A DNA stretch of 64,000 bases from Streptomyces asoensis (lineage in GTDB: Bacteria; Actinomycetota; Actinomycetes; Streptomycetales; Streptomycetaceae), in contig NZ_CP049838.1 of the NCBI RefSeq assembly GCF_013085465.1, positions 1,674,001 through 1,738,000 of the forward strand. Reading direction: 5' to 3'. The notes below the pieces were generated by a model that saw nothing but the letters and a program-made list of their open reading frames with translations, did not search any database and had not been told where the DNA came from. The position numbers and the translations under genes were made by a program. Within the stretch, counting starts at the first letter, position 1. Every line of letters begins with the position of its first letter. Shown in pieces: positions 8,357 through 16,742 of this stretch.

Positions 8357-8932
8357 TCATATCTCCTCCGGGCTGCCCGTCAGGACGACGCGGCCCGTGA
8401 TGGACTGAGGGTTGATCAGGAGGTTGCAGATCGGGCACTTGCGCTCGACCGTCTCGTGCAGCTCGCGGATGCGCTCCCTGTCGGCCGGTGAGGTGACGTG
8501 CACGGTGTAGCTGATGTTGTGCGGGTGGATCGGCACCTCCTCGAAGCCCGGCCGGCCGGCTCGCGGGTCCTGGTCGGCCTGGACCTCGACCTCCAGGGAG
8601 TCCAGCGGGATCCGCAGGTCGGCGGCCTGGATGAGGAAGATGTGGGTGAGGCAGCTGGACAGCACGCCGAGCTGGATCTCCGGGGAGGCGGGCCCGAGGT
8701 CGTAGCCGGCGAAGTCGAGCGGGGAGTCGCTGATGATCTGGTGCCGGCGGATACGGATGCGCCGTACGCCGCTGCGTTCCTCGGCCGTGGTACGGGCCCG
8801 CAACCGGTTCGGTTCGGTGGGCGGGGCGGTGCGCTGCGCCTCCCGCTTCGCGAGCAGGGCGGCTCGCTTGACCTCCAGGTACTCGCGCAGCCCCGGCTGC
8901 GGGTCGGGGGCGGTGTCGAGCGGCAGCGCCAT
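8357..8932 (-). CDS. OsmC/Ohr-family protein
   Basis: A 191-residue protein of the OsmC fold. Family members reduce organic hydroperoxides or act as thiol-dependent stress proteins in the cytoplasm. Cys94 in SSCLTH is the usual first redox cysteine, and the late motif CPIC (Cys166, Cys169) supplies the partner. The N-terminal part carries a [15 protein letters not shown] helix. The ATG at 8932 is used because everything further upstream on this strand is antisense to a metY fragment that starts at about 8933. As a result the gene has no normal leader: GGAAG touches the start codon and the native promoter appears to have been replaced by the rearrangement junction. Whether it is still expressed is uncertain. 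Confidence 0.85.
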   Translation of the reverse strand: MALPLDTAPDPQPGLREYLEVKRAALLAKREAQRTAPPTEPNRLRARTTAEERSGVRRIRIRRHQIISDSPLDFAGYDLGPASPEIQLGVLSSCLTHIFLIQAADLRIPLDSLEVEVQADQDPRAGRPGFEEVPIHPHNISYTVHVTSPADRERIRELHETVERKCPICNLLINPQSITGRVVLTGSPEEI

Positions 8933-9046
8933 CTTCCGCGCGGCGCCGGCGCGGTCCTCGCCTTCGAACTGCGGGACGGGGTCGAGGCCGGCAAGCGGTT
9001 CGTCGACGGCGTCGAGCTGTTCAGCCATCTCGCCAACATCGGCGAC
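8933..9046 (+). pseudogene. metY: Fragment of O-acetylhomoserine sulfhydrylase (metY)
   Basis: About 38 codons in one frame read [32 protein letters not shown] and LANIGD. This matches the late region of O-acetylhomoserine sulfhydrylases, where a GAGA-hFeh segment precedes HSHvANIGD. The PLP-binding lysine region and the C-terminus are missing. The fragment begins exactly where the OsmC gene starts on the other strand and ends where a metX fragment begins in another frame. It is a deletion remnant and cannot be functional. Confidence 0.75.
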
Positions 9047-9048
9047 GC

Positions 9049-9570
9049 ATCCAGCTCCATGCCATCCGCGACGACCCGCACTGGCGTGGCGGCGACTACC
9101 ACGACACGGGCCGGGGTCCGGACGCGGGACTCGGCCTGGCCCGCCGCGTCGCCCACGTCACCTACCGCAGCGAGCCGGAGCTACAAGTCCGCTTCGGTCG
9201 CGCGCCCCAGGGTACGGAGGACCCCTGGAACGGCGGCCGGTACCAGGTCGAGTCCCATCTCGACCACCACGCCGCCAAGCTGGCGCGCCGCTTCGACGCG
9301 GGCAGCTATGTCGTGCTGGCGGACGCCATGAACACGCACGACATCGGCCGCGGTCGCGGTGGTACGCGCGCCGCGCTGCGCCGCGTGACCGCCAGGACGC
9401 TGGTCGCCGGAGTGAGCTCGGACCGCCTGTATCCCCTAGGCCAGCAGGCGGAGTTGGCCGAGGGGATCCACGCAGCGGACCACCTTCGGGTGATCGAATC
9501 CCCCTACGGCCACGACGGCTTCCTCATCGAAGTGGAGCAGGTCGCCGCGCTCGTACGCGAACTCGTCGGC
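9049..9570 (+). pseudogene. metX: C-terminal half of homoserine O-acetyltransferase (metX)
   Basis: About 174 codons read [68 protein letters not shown] and SPYGHDGFLIE. This is the C-terminal half of MetX and keeps the catalytic Asp (SDRLYP) and His (YGHDG). The N-terminal half with the nucleophilic Ser is gone. No stop codon closes the frame before the next gene: it runs in frame into the oxidoreductase at 9745, so automated callers may predict a false fusion. With the preceding metY piece it records one deletion across a metY-metX operon. Confidence 0.8.
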
Positions 9571-9636
9571 CAGCGGCGGCCGTTCGGGCCGCTCAGGTTC
9601 TTCGGAGCGCGCCGATCCCGCTGCGGTGCAACAGCC

Positions 9637-9668
9637 TTGCCTCTGACGCGTACGTCAGGGGTTAGCGT
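9637..9668 (+). promoter_or_regulatory. MerR-type promoter with operator in a long spacer
   Basis: TTGCCT (9637-9642) and TAGCGT (9663-9668) are separated by 20 bp. The spacer holds the dyad CTGACGCGTACGTCAG (9643-9658). Overlong 19-20 bp spacers with a centred dyad are the hallmark of MerR-family promoters, where the regulator untwists the DNA. A MerR gene follows the oxidoreductase immediately, so it is the natural candidate regulator. The start codon of the oxidoreductase is 77 bp further on. Confidence 0.7.
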
Positions 9669-9744
9669 CTGCGCGCCGACAGCCGGACCGGTCCGGCTGT
9701 CACAGTCCGCGCGCCCACCTTCGAACCCGTTCAGGAGCCCCGAC

Positions 9745-10779
9745 ATGGCCGCTGTCCTGCCCGCGACGACCCGCGAGATCCTGCTGTCCGAGCTACCCGG
9801 CGGGCTGCCGGGACCCGAGCACTTCACGTTCACGCGGAAGCCGGTGCCCGTCCCCGGTCCGGGACAGGTCGTCGTCCGGAACCGGTACTTCCTCGTCTTC
9901 CCCGGCCTGCGCACGCTGATCGGCGGCCAGGCCGACGGCGTACCGCTGCCTCGCATCCACGTCGGTGACGCGCTGTTCGGTCCCGCGGTCGGTGAGGTCG
10001 TCGCGGCCGGGCCCGGCGGTCCGTTGCGCCCGGGGGACACGGTCACGCATCTGCTCGGGTGGCGCGAGCACGCGCTGGTGGCGGCGGCCGACTGCGCTCC
10101 GCTGGGCGATGTGCTGCCCGACCCGGTGGCCCATCTGTCCTCCGGGTCGGCTGCCTACGGAGCACTGACCCGGCTCGCCGAAGTCCGCCCCGGCGACACC
10201 GTGTTCGTCACGGGCGCGGCGGGAGCCGTGGGCACGCTGGCGGGCCCCGTCGCGCGGCTGCTGGGCGCGGGGCGGGTCATCGGCAGCACCCGGTCGGCGG
10301 ACAAGGCCGAGCGGCTGCGGGCCGAACTGGGCTACGACGCGGTCGTGGTCCCGGGACCTCGGCCGATCGACGAGCAACTGGCCGCGGCGGCGCCGGACGG
10401 CATCGACGTGCTGCTGGACAACGTCGGCGGCGACCAGTTGGCCGCGGCTGTGCGCGCCGGGCGCCGGGGTGCCCGCTTCGCATTGGTCGGCGCGCTGTCG
10501 GGACAGTTGTCGCCGCGCCGGGACGGTTGCAGCGCACCCGCGGAGATCGACACCTTCCGGCTCGTCAACCAAGGCATCTCGCTGCACGGTTACAGCGGCA
10601 TGGACCATCCCGAGGTGGCGGAGGAATGGACCAAGCGTTTCGGGGACTGGCTGCGCTCCGGGGAGATCGTCTTCCCGCAGGTACGGATCCCGGGCATGGA
10701 TGACGCGCCCCGGGCGTTGCAGGAACTGTTCGAGGGGCGGCACTTCGGGACGGTCGTCGTGGAGTTGCCGCCGACGTGA
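9745..10779 (+). CDS. NADP-dependent oxidoreductase, MDR superfamily
   Basis: A 344-residue zinc-independent medium-chain reductase of the prostaglandin reductase/CurA-like type, expected to reduce activated double bonds of enones with NADPH in the cytoplasm. The N-terminal GroES-like part reads REILLSELPGGLP and PVPVPGPGQVVVRNRY. The Rossmann part reads VFVTGAAGAVGTLAGPVARLLGAGRVIG, and LLDNVGG follows. The ATG at 9745 has AGGAG 12 nt upstream. The reading frame is open upstream into the metX remnant, but that part belongs to another gene. A MerR-type promoter precedes it and a MerR gene follows 53 bp downstream, suggesting induction by an electrophile or drug. Confidence 0.9.
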   Translation: MAAVLPATTREILLSELPGGLPGPEHFTFTRKPVPVPGPGQVVVRNRYFLVFPGLRTLIGGQADGVPLPRIHVGDALFGPAVGEVVAAGPGGPLRPGDTVTHLLGWREHALVAAADCAPLGDVLPDPVAHLSSGSAAYGALTRLAEVRPGDTVFVTGAAGAVGTLAGPVARLLGAGRVIGSTRSADKAERLRAELGYDAVVVPGPRPIDEQLAAAAPDGIDVLLDNVGGDQLAAAVRAGRRGARFALVGALSGQLSPRRDGCSAPAEIDTFRLVNQGISLHGYSGMDHPEVAEEWTKRFGDWLRSGEIVFPQVRIPGMDDAPRALQELFEGRHFGTVVVELPPT

Positions 10780-10832
10780 GGCGTCGTCGCGCGCGGTCGC
10801 GGCGACCGGGACCGAGGCGCGAGGTCGGGGAC

Positions 10833-11219
10833 ATGCGGATCGGAGATGCGGCGGCAGCCGCGGGGACCACCCCACGGGCACTGCGGTTCTACGAGGAACG
10901 GGGCCTGCTGCCACCACCGCGGCGCACGGCCACCGGGCAACGTGAGTACGGGCCGGACGAGGTGGCGAGAGTCCGTGTCGTCCGTGAGCTGCTGGCGCTC
11001 GGGCTCACCGTCGAGGACCTGCGCAGTTTCGCCGACCGGATCGGCCTGCTGGTGGAGAATCCCCGACGGCGATGCGGGCCTCCGGACTCCGGCGGGCCCG
11101 ACTCCGACCGGCCCGGCGCCGGGGTGGTCGACCGCAGGATCGCAGCCCTCGACGCCGAGATCGACCGGCTGAGCCGACTGCGGGCCGGCCTGGCCCTGCG
11201 CACATACGAACGCCCCTGA
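10833..11219 (+). CDS. MerR-family transcriptional regulator
   Basis: A 128-residue protein with an N-terminal winged helix-turn-helix (MRIGDAAAAAGTTPRALRFYEERGLL, then REYGPDEVARVRVVRELLALGLTVEDLRSF). A C-terminal dimerisation helix (RIAALDAEIDRLSRLRAGL) follows a loop with a single Cys. The loop lacks the Cys cluster of SoxR or metal sensors, so an organic ligand or thiol signal is more likely. The ATG at 10833 is preceded by GAGG. It probably controls the oxidoreductase through the long-spacer promoter at 9637-9668 and is co-transcribed with it. Confidence 0.9.
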   Translation: MRIGDAAAAAGTTPRALRFYEERGLLPPPRRTATGQREYGPDEVARVRVVRELLALGLTVEDLRSFADRIGLLVENPRRRCGPPDSGGPDSDRPGAGVVDRRIAALDAEIDRLSRLRAGLALRTYERP

Positions 11220-11294
11220 CGATCCGTCACGCGAGGTGCACAGCTCACCGGGATAGATGACGCCGGATACGGTTCCCTCCGCCACACCGCGGTG

Positions 11295-11326
11295 GCGGGG
11301 GCACGACGGTCACGTCGTGCCCCCGC
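11295..11326. terminator. Strong bidirectional hairpin
   Basis: A 14-bp perfect stem (GCGGGGGCACGACG against its reverse complement) closes a GTCA loop. It lies between the rightward MerR gene and the leftward LigM-like gene, 75 bp after the former and 41 bp after the latter, so it can end both transcripts. There is no long T-run, as is usual in Streptomyces. Confidence 0.85.
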
Positions 11327-11367
11327 CCCTCTCCCGCCCCTCCCCCGGTCCGCCCGGGCTCCCCGGA

Positions 11368-12729
11368 CTACAGCGTGGTGACGTCGGTCCGGCGCCGGTC
11401 GGGTTTGAAGGGCAGCGCGGTCACCGTCGCCCTGACCTCCCGCTGCGCGGTCCCCGGCCTGCCCCACAGGACCACCACCTCGGTACCCGGAGAGGCGTGG
11501 GCCCGGTCGATCACGACGAGGGAGATCGTCGACCGCAGGTTGACACTCACGGTCCGGCCCGTGGACACCCCCGCCCGGCGTCCGCCGACGAGCACCTGGT
11601 CGAAGGCGGGGCCGCGGCCACGCGGCAGCTCCATCGGGTCCGGGAGGTCGCCCTCGCCGAGGGGCGCGGTCAGGATGCCGGAGACGTCCTCGGCGTTCCA
11701 GCGCAGGCCCGTGAGCGTCCGCTGCGGCTCCCCCTTCGCGGCCTCGGCGACCAGCGCGTCGCGCCCCAGGAACTCGCGGTCGGGAACGCCGCCCCGGAAA
11801 CCCCAGCCGAGCTCGCCCGGCTTGCGGAAGTAGTCCGTGACGCCGTTCTCCGGGACGAAGCTGCCGCCGGGCTCTCCCCTCCTGAACTGCCGGGGCGCAC
11901 CCGGCGTGAGGATGGACGCGGGGAGGTAGTCGAGGCCGTTCGTGGCGATGCCCGCCTCGATGTGCTGCACCGGCTGGGAGCGCAGCCCCAGTTCGCGGAT
12001 CCCCAGCGGGCGACCGCTCGCCACGACGGCCGACCAGATCGCGTTGGCGTGAGCGGTGGAGCCGTGCAGTTCGTAGCCGAGCTCGCCCGAGATACCCGTA
12101 CGCAGGACCCGCACCGGGACCCCGTCGACGCGTGCCGCGCGGCTGCGGCCGAAGCCGATGTCGCGCAGACTCTCGCCCGTGAGCCTCTCCAGCGTGTCCA
12201 GGGCCGCCGGACCCTGGACCCCGAAGATGAAGAGGTCGGGGCTGACGTCCTCGGCCTCCGCGTCCCAACTGCCCTGGCCCAGCTGCCACAGCAGCCAGTC
12301 CGCGCTGCCGGCCGTGTAGAGGAACTCCTCCTCCCCCAGACGGCACACGATCCCCTCGGACGCCACCCAGCCGTTCCCGTCGAGCTGGACGTGGTGCTTG
12401 ATCTGGCCGAGCTCGAAGCGGGACAGGTTCCGCATGCCGAGCCAGGCGAGGAAGGCCAGGGCCTCCCGTCCCCTGACGACGACCTTGTGCAGCGACGACC
12501 AGTCGCCCACATAGCAGGACGTGACGTGCGCACGGCACTCCTCGACCCAGCCCGTGTACTCGAGCGGCAGCAGCGTCTGGGCGAAGGCCCCGAAGGAGGC
12601 CAGGTGGTTGCTCTCGTCCTGGGCCGCGGCGGCGGGGCTGAAGTAGGCCGGCCGCTGCGTGACGAAAGGGGCGTCCTTCAGTCGCAACACCGCTTCGTAC
12701 GTGCTCCGCTGAACCTCGACTGCGTCCAC
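11368..12729 (-). CDS. GcvT/LigM-like THF-dependent methyltransferase (putative O-demethylase)
   Basis: A 453-residue protein of the aminomethyltransferase (GcvT) fold. Visible family features are TGWVEECRAHVTSCYVGDWSSLHKV, DGNGWVASEGIVCRLGEEEF, FGVQGPAALDTLERLTG, RTGISGELGYELHG and a C-terminal barrel with LTGLRWN and VVVLWGRPG. Members closest to LigM transfer a methyl group from an aryl methyl ether to THF. It is a distant paralogue of the gene at 16743-18086 and probably uses a different substrate. The GTG start at 12729 has GGAGG 5 nt upstream. A LacI-type operator lies 28 bp before the start, which puts it in the same regulon as the C1 genes. Substrate unknown; DMSP or glycine-betaine-type demethylation is a weaker alternative. 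Confidence 0.82.
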   Translation of the reverse strand: MDAVEVQRSTYEAVLRLKDAPFVTQRPAYFSPAAAAQDESNHLASFGAFAQTLLPLEYTGWVEECRAHVTSCYVGDWSSLHKVVVRGREALAFLAWLGMRNLSRFELGQIKHHVQLDGNGWVASEGIVCRLGEEEFLYTAGSADWLLWQLGQGSWDAEAEDVSPDLFIFGVQGPAALDTLERLTGESLRDIGFGRSRAARVDGVPVRVLRTGISGELGYELHGSTAHANAIWSAVVASGRPLGIRELGLRSQPVQHIEAGIATNGLDYLPASILTPGAPRQFRRGEPGGSFVPENGVTDYFRKPGELGWGFRGGVPDREFLGRDALVAEAAKGEPQRTLTGLRWNAEDVSGILTAPLGEGDLPDPMELPRGRGPAFDQVLVGGRRAGVSTGRTVSVNLRSTISLVVIDRAHASPGTEVVVLWGRPGTAQREVRATVTALPFKPDRRRTDVTTL

Positions 12730-12756
12730 AGGATCCTCCGGCTCATGAAGGCAGCT

Positions 12757-12772
12757 GCTAAATCGTTTAAGC
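12757..12772. promoter_or_regulatory. LacI-type operator site A
   Basis: GCTAAATCGTTTAAGC is an imperfect palindrome matching the perfect CTAAATCGATTTAG site at 18134. It is AT-rich with a central CG, typical for LacI-family operators, and lies just upstream of the LigM-like gene that starts at 12729, between it and the lacI gene. Confidence 0.7.
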
Positions 12773-12904
12773 GGGACCGTAACAGACGGTTTCACCGACG
12801 GCGACGCGCTGAAGGCTCCGCACGCCGCATCCATTGCTGACGCGACGCGGGACGGACGCGGCCGCTCCCGGCGACGGCGCCGACCCGTCACGGCTCGACG
12901 GCGG

Positions 12905-13840
12905 TCACACGGACGCGCGGTCCACGATCCGACCGCGCACCGGTGCCAGGCCCTCCGTGTCGACACCGAGGGCGTCCCTCGCGGCGATCCGTCCGAGGAT
13001 CTCGGCGTCGATGTGCACGGTGGTGAGCGCGGGCGTGGTCAGGGAGCCGTACTCGGTGTCGTCGAAACCGATCACGGCCACGTCCTCGGGCACCCGTAGC
13101 CCGAGGTCACGCAGGGCCGTGAGGCTGCGCAGCGCGATGTCGTCGTCGAAGGCGGCCAGGGCGGTCACCTCCGCGTGCGCCGCCAGGAACGCCTCGACGG
13201 CGGCCGCGCCGGCCTCCCGCGGCCGCGGCACGACGAAACACTCCAGGGGCGCGAGTCCCCGTCGCCGGGCGGCCTCGCGGGCGAAGCCGAGCCGGGCCTC
13301 CGTCAGCGGGAACTCGTGGTCGGGCAGGGCCATCGCGATCCGGGTGTGCCCGCGTTCGGCGAGGAAGTCGATCTGGAGTGCGGCGTTGGCGGCGAAGCCG
13401 CTCTCCCAGTCCTGCTCGTCCGGCTCGTCCGACGTGTGTCCGCGCATGTAGACCTCGCCGAGCCTGAGCACCGCCCGCGGCACGATGGCGTCGAGGATCT
13501 TCTGCGTGGCCTCGGGCGCCGCGTGTCCGTGCCGGACGAGGAGGACGTGGTCGTGCTCGGCCAGTTCCTCGTCCAGCCCCCGGACGTAACTCCGGGAGAA
13601 GTTGCCCTCGATGCCCCGGTCGACGTTCAGCACGACGATGCGCGAGGACCCCTCGCGCAGGGCGCGGGCGATGCCGTGCGGGACGTACCCCAACTCGTGG
13701 GCGGCCTCCGTGACCCGCTCCCGGGTGGCCGCGGAGATCGTCTGCCGTGGGTCGTCGTTCAGCACGAAGCTCACCGTCGCCCGTGACACACCCGATGCCT
13801 TGGCGACGTCGCTCAGCGTCACCCGACCGGAACGGCCCAC
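12905..13840 (-). CDS. LacI-family regulator of the C1/demethylase genes
   Basis: A 311-residue repressor. Residues 8-28 form the LacI helix-turn-helix (TLSDVAKASGVSRATVSFVLN), followed by the hinge (GYVPHGIARALREGSS) and a periplasmic-binding-protein-like sensor domain ending in VIGFDDTEYGSLTTPALTTVHID. The GTG start at 13840 follows GGAG. It sits between the two demethylase blocks, and matching palindromes occur upstream of all three local transcription units, including a half-site 85 bp before its own start, so autoregulation and local control are inferred. The ligand is likely a methoxylated substrate or its product rather than a sugar. Confidence 0.92.
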   Translation of the reverse strand: MGRSGRVTLSDVAKASGVSRATVSFVLNDDPRQTISAATRERVTEAAHELGYVPHGIARALREGSSRIVVLNVDRGIEGNFSRSYVRGLDEELAEHDHVLLVRHGHAAPEATQKILDAIVPRAVLRLGEVYMRGHTSDEPDEQDWESGFAANAALQIDFLAERGHTRIAMALPDHEFPLTEARLGFAREAARRRGLAPLECFVVPRPREAGAAAVEAFLAAHAEVTALAAFDDDIALRSLTALRDLGLRVPEDVAVIGFDDTEYGSLTTPALTTVHIDAEILGRIAARDALGVDTEGLAPVRGRIVDRASV

Positions 13841-13924
13841 GTCGACCCACTCCCTCTCAGCCGGACCACGCGCCCCTGACGAGTGGTGTCACCCTGCGGC
13901 GTCCCACCTGCGTCCCACGTACAG

Positions 13925-13934
13925 AACGATTAAG
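13925..13934. promoter_or_regulatory. LacI-type half-site D
   Basis: AACGATTAAG resembles one arm of the CTAAATCGATTTAG palindrome. It lies between folD and lacI, upstream of the lacI start. It is a weaker match than the other three sites. Confidence 0.4.
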
Positions 13935-13968
13935 TGCCGGGGCGCCAGCCTACGCGACGAGATGGCGG

Positions 13969-14832
13969 CTAGGCCGCGACGATCTCGCGTTCGGCGCCCC
14001 ATCGGGCGGCACGCAGCGTGTTGACCATGAGCATGGCGATGGTCATGGGTCCCACGCCGCCGGGAACGGGGGTGATCCGGTCGGCGATCCCGTCGAGTTC
14101 GGCGGAGCGGACGTCGCCGGCCAGACCGTGCGGCGTGCGGTGGATCCCCACGTCGATGACGACGGCACCGGGCGCCACGTGTTCGGAGCCGACGAGCCCG
14201 CGGACGCCGGTGGCGACCACGACGATGTCGGCGGCCCGGGTGACGGCCGGGAGGTCGGTGGTGTGTTCGTGCGCGATCGACACGGTCGCGCCGCGCCGCA
14301 GCAGCAGTTGGGCCAGCGGCCGTCCGACCAGTGCGCCCCAGCCGACCACGGCGACGCGGGCGCCCTTGAGCGCGATGCCCTCGGCGTCGAGGAGTTCGAT
14401 GACGCCGCTGGGTGTGCAGGGACGCAGTCCACGTTCCCCGCGGGCGAGCAGACCGGCGCTGGCGGTGGTGAGGCCGTCGACGTCCTTGGTGACGGGGATG
14501 CGGTCGATCAGGGTGGCGGCGTCCAGCTGCCGGGGCAGCGGGAGTTGCAGCAGGATGCCGGAGACCCGCGGGTCGGCCGCGAGCTCGTCGATCACCGCGG
14601 CCACGTCCTCCTGAGTGGCCTGTCCAGGCAGCTTCCGGTGGAAGTCGCGCATGCCGGCCTCCCGCACGGCGCGTCGCTTGGCGGCGACGTACACGGCGCT
14701 CGCCGGATCGTCGCCGACGAGAACGGTCGCCAGTCCGGGAACCGTTCCCGCCTCCGCGGCCGCGGCGACCTCCTCGGCGACCCGGGCACGGATCCGCCGG
14801 GCGATCCGGCTGCCGTCGATCGTGGTGGTCAT
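13969..14832 (-). CDS. folD: FolD: methylene-THF dehydrogenase / methenyl-THF cyclohydrolase
   Basis: A 287-residue bifunctional cytoplasmic enzyme that oxidises 5,10-methylene-THF to methenyl-THF with NADP and hydrolyses it to 10-formyl-THF. Landmarks: YVAAKRRAVREAG carrying the catalytic Lys, GILLQLPLP, KDVDGLTTASAGLL, PCTPSGVIELL, the Rossmann GWGALVGRPLAQLL, VVIDVGIHRT and PVPGGVGPMTIAMLM. The usual GRSxxVG motif is GWGALVG here. The ATG at 14832 has AAGGCGG upstream. It is the last gene of the ligM-metF-purU-folD run and is almost certainly a second, pathway-dedicated FolD, since Streptomyces carries a housekeeping copy elsewhere. Confidence 0.95.
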   Translation of the reverse strand: MTTTIDGSRIARRIRARVAEEVAAAAEAGTVPGLATVLVGDDPASAVYVAAKRRAVREAGMRDFHRKLPGQATQEDVAAVIDELAADPRVSGILLQLPLPRQLDAATLIDRIPVTKDVDGLTTASAGLLARGERGLRPCTPSGVIELLDAEGIALKGARVAVVGWGALVGRPLAQLLLRRGATVSIAHEHTTDLPAVTRAADIVVVATGVRGLVGSEHVAPGAVVIDVGIHRTPHGLAGDVRSAELDGIADRITPVPGGVGPMTIAMLMVNTLRAARWGAEREIVAA

Positions 14833-14927
14833 GGTGGCGAACCGCCTTCTCGTGGGGGGCCGGACGGGCCCGCCGGGGGTATGGCACACGACCAGCGGGC
14901 GTGCGGTGCGCAGTGTGTGGTGCGCCG

Positions 14928-15833
14928 TCAGGCGAAGACGATGGTGTGGTTGCCGTCGCGGATCACGCGGTCCTCGGCATGCCACAGGACGGCGCGGGAG
15001 AGCACCGCGCGTTCCACGTCGGCGCCACGGCGGGTGAGGTCGCCGGCGGTGTGGGCGTGGGTGACGCGGACGACGTCCTGCTCGATGATCGGGCCCTCGT
15101 CGAGGTTCTCGGTGACGTAGTGGGCGGTGGCGCCGACCAGTTTCACGCCGCGTTCCTTGGCCTTGGCATACGGTCCGGCGCCGATGAAGGCGGGCAGGAA
15201 GGAGTGGTGGATGTTGATGATCGGGACGCCGACCCGGTCGATGAAGTCCGCCGACAGGATCTGCATGTAGCGGGCCAGGACGACGAAGTCGACGTTGCCC
15301 TGGAGCAGCCGGAGGTGTTCCGCCTCCGCGGCGGACTTGTCCGACCCCTGGCAGGGGACGTGGAAGAAGGGGACGCCGAAACTCCGCACCTCCTCGGCCA
15401 CATCGGGATGGTTGGAGATCACCATGGCGACGGTGACGGGGAGTTGGCCCTGCCGGTGGCGCCAGAGCAGGTCGAGCAGGCAGTGGTCGGACTTCGAGGC
15501 GAAGATCGCGACCCGCTTGGGCACGGAGAGGTCGCGGAGCGTGTAGCGGAGCCCGAACTCGTCCACCAGGGACCGGTCCAGGTCGGCCCGCAGGGCGGGC
15601 AGCGCGGCCCGGAGGCCGTCGAGGCCGAACACGGTGCGCTGGAAGAAGGCGCCGCCCTGCGGATTGTCCGAGTACTGGTCGAGGGAGACGATGTTCGCGC
15701 CGTGGCCGCTGAGGACGGAGGTCACGGCGGCGACGATGCCGGTGGCGTCGGCGCCCTGCACGATGAGCGAGGCCTGCGGGGCCGGCGGCCCGCTCTTGGC
15801 GGCGCGGGCCGGGGCGTCCTGGGTGAGGGTCAT
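14928..15833 (-). CDS. purU: PurU: formyltetrahydrofolate deformylase
   Basis: A 301-residue enzyme that hydrolyses 10-formyl-THF to formate and THF. The N-terminal ACT domain (SLIVQGADATGIVAAVTSVLSGHGANIVSLDQYSD) is followed by a formyltransferase-like catalytic domain (VAIFASKSDHCLLDLLWR, VISNHPDV, LARYMQILS, INIHHSFLPAFIGAGPYAKAKERGVKLVGATAHYV, LDEGPIIEQDV). The His and Asp catalytic positions (HHSFLP, NLDEGP) are intact. The ATG overlaps the metF stop by the ATGA arrangement, so the two are translationally coupled. In this operon it supplies the release step that frees THF for another round of demethylation. Confidence 0.95.
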   Translation of the reverse strand: MTLTQDAPARAAKSGPPAPQASLIVQGADATGIVAAVTSVLSGHGANIVSLDQYSDNPQGGAFFQRTVFGLDGLRAALPALRADLDRSLVDEFGLRYTLRDLSVPKRVAIFASKSDHCLLDLLWRHRQGQLPVTVAMVISNHPDVAEEVRSFGVPFFHVPCQGSDKSAAEAEHLRLLQGNVDFVVLARYMQILSADFIDRVGVPIINIHHSFLPAFIGAGPYAKAKERGVKLVGATAHYVTENLDEGPIIEQDVVRVTHAHTAGDLTRRGADVERAVLSRAVLWHAEDRVIRDGNHTIVFA

Positions 15834-16702
15834 GCCAGGCTGTCCTTCCGGAAGCGGGCGGCCCAGTCGGAGGTGGCCTTGATCCCGCCGAACGTATAGA
15901 AGTGGATTTTCAACTCGCCGTGGCGGGCGGGGTCGTGGGCCGCCGCGAGAGCACGCAGGAAACGGTCCGGTCCCGCCGTACCCATGAGGTTGGTCAGGGA
16001 GAAGCCGTACTTCTTGACGACGGAGGCGCTGGTGCCGACGCCGAAGCGGGCCGCGTACGCCATGAGCCGACGCACTCCGGCGGGACCGGGCACGCCGATC
16101 CTGATCGGCAGAGCGACACCCCGGCTGCGGACCTCCTCCACCCAGGCGAGCACCGGGTCGACGTCGAAGCCGAACTGGGTGATGACGCCGGCCTCCAGCG
16201 GCTGGGCGGCGAGTGCCGCGTGCTTGTCGCGCAGCGCGGACCACAGGGCGGTGCCGTCGATCGCGGGGTGGCCCTCGGGGTAGCCGGCGATGCCGACGTG
16301 ACGGACGCCGTACTCCCGCAGCAGCCCCGTGTCGATCAGGGACAGCGCGTCCGCGTAGGGACCCTCCGGGTGTGCCGGGTCCCCGCCGACGAGGAACACG
16401 TTGTCGGAGGTGCCGTCCGCGCGCAGTCCGGCCAGGAACCGCTCGAAGTCGTCGCGGGATCCGAGCCGACGGGCGGATATGTGCGGTACGGGCACGAAGC
16501 CGAGCCGCTTGACCGCCCGGGCCGCGTCCAGCCGCAGTCGGAGGTCCTCGTTGCCGAGGAAGGTGACGTTGATCCGGGTGCCCTGGGGAATGCTGTCGCG
16601 GGCCTCCTCCAGCTTGGGGACGTCCTTCCCGGTCATCTCCAGGGAGAAGTCGTCCAGCAGCGAGGTGCCGACCGCTGTGCGTACCGTGCTCGCGGGTTGC
16701 AT
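15830..16702 (-). CDS. metF: Methylenetetrahydrofolate reductase (MetF family)
   Basis: A 290-residue FAD-dependent TIM-barrel enzyme interconverting 5-methyl-THF and 5,10-methylene-THF. Signatures: SLEMTGKDVPKL near residue 22, NVTFLGNED, FVPVPHISARRL, DNVFLVGGDPAHPEGPY, HVGIAGYPEGHP, GVITQFGFDVDPVLAW, PIRIGVPGPAGVRRLMAYA and IHFYTFGGI. The start at 16702 is chosen because upstream residues are non-native; a GAGAG stretch lies 12-16 nt before it. The gene follows ligM by 40 bp and overlaps purU. In LigM pathways MetF runs in the oxidative direction to recycle methyl-THF made by demethylation. Confidence 0.93.
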   Translation of the reverse strand: MQPASTVRTAVGTSLLDDFSLEMTGKDVPKLEEARDSIPQGTRINVTFLGNEDLRLRLDAARAVKRLGFVPVPHISARRLGSRDDFERFLAGLRADGTSDNVFLVGGDPAHPEGPYADALSLIDTGLLREYGVRHVGIAGYPEGHPAIDGTALWSALRDKHAALAAQPLEAGVITQFGFDVDPVLAWVEEVRSRGVALPIRIGVPGPAGVRRLMAYAARFGVGTSASVVKKYGFSLTNLMGTAGPDRFLRALAAAHDPARHGELKIHFYTFGGIKATSDWAARFRKDSLA

Positions 16703-16742
16703 CGTCTTGACGTCTCTCGTTTCGCTTCTCGGTCGACCCGCG

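Noticed and set aside
9313..10779. A single 488-residue fusion protein
   Set aside because: The first part is the metX remnant without its N-terminal half; a promoter, a ribosome binding site and the family's normal start point to 9745.
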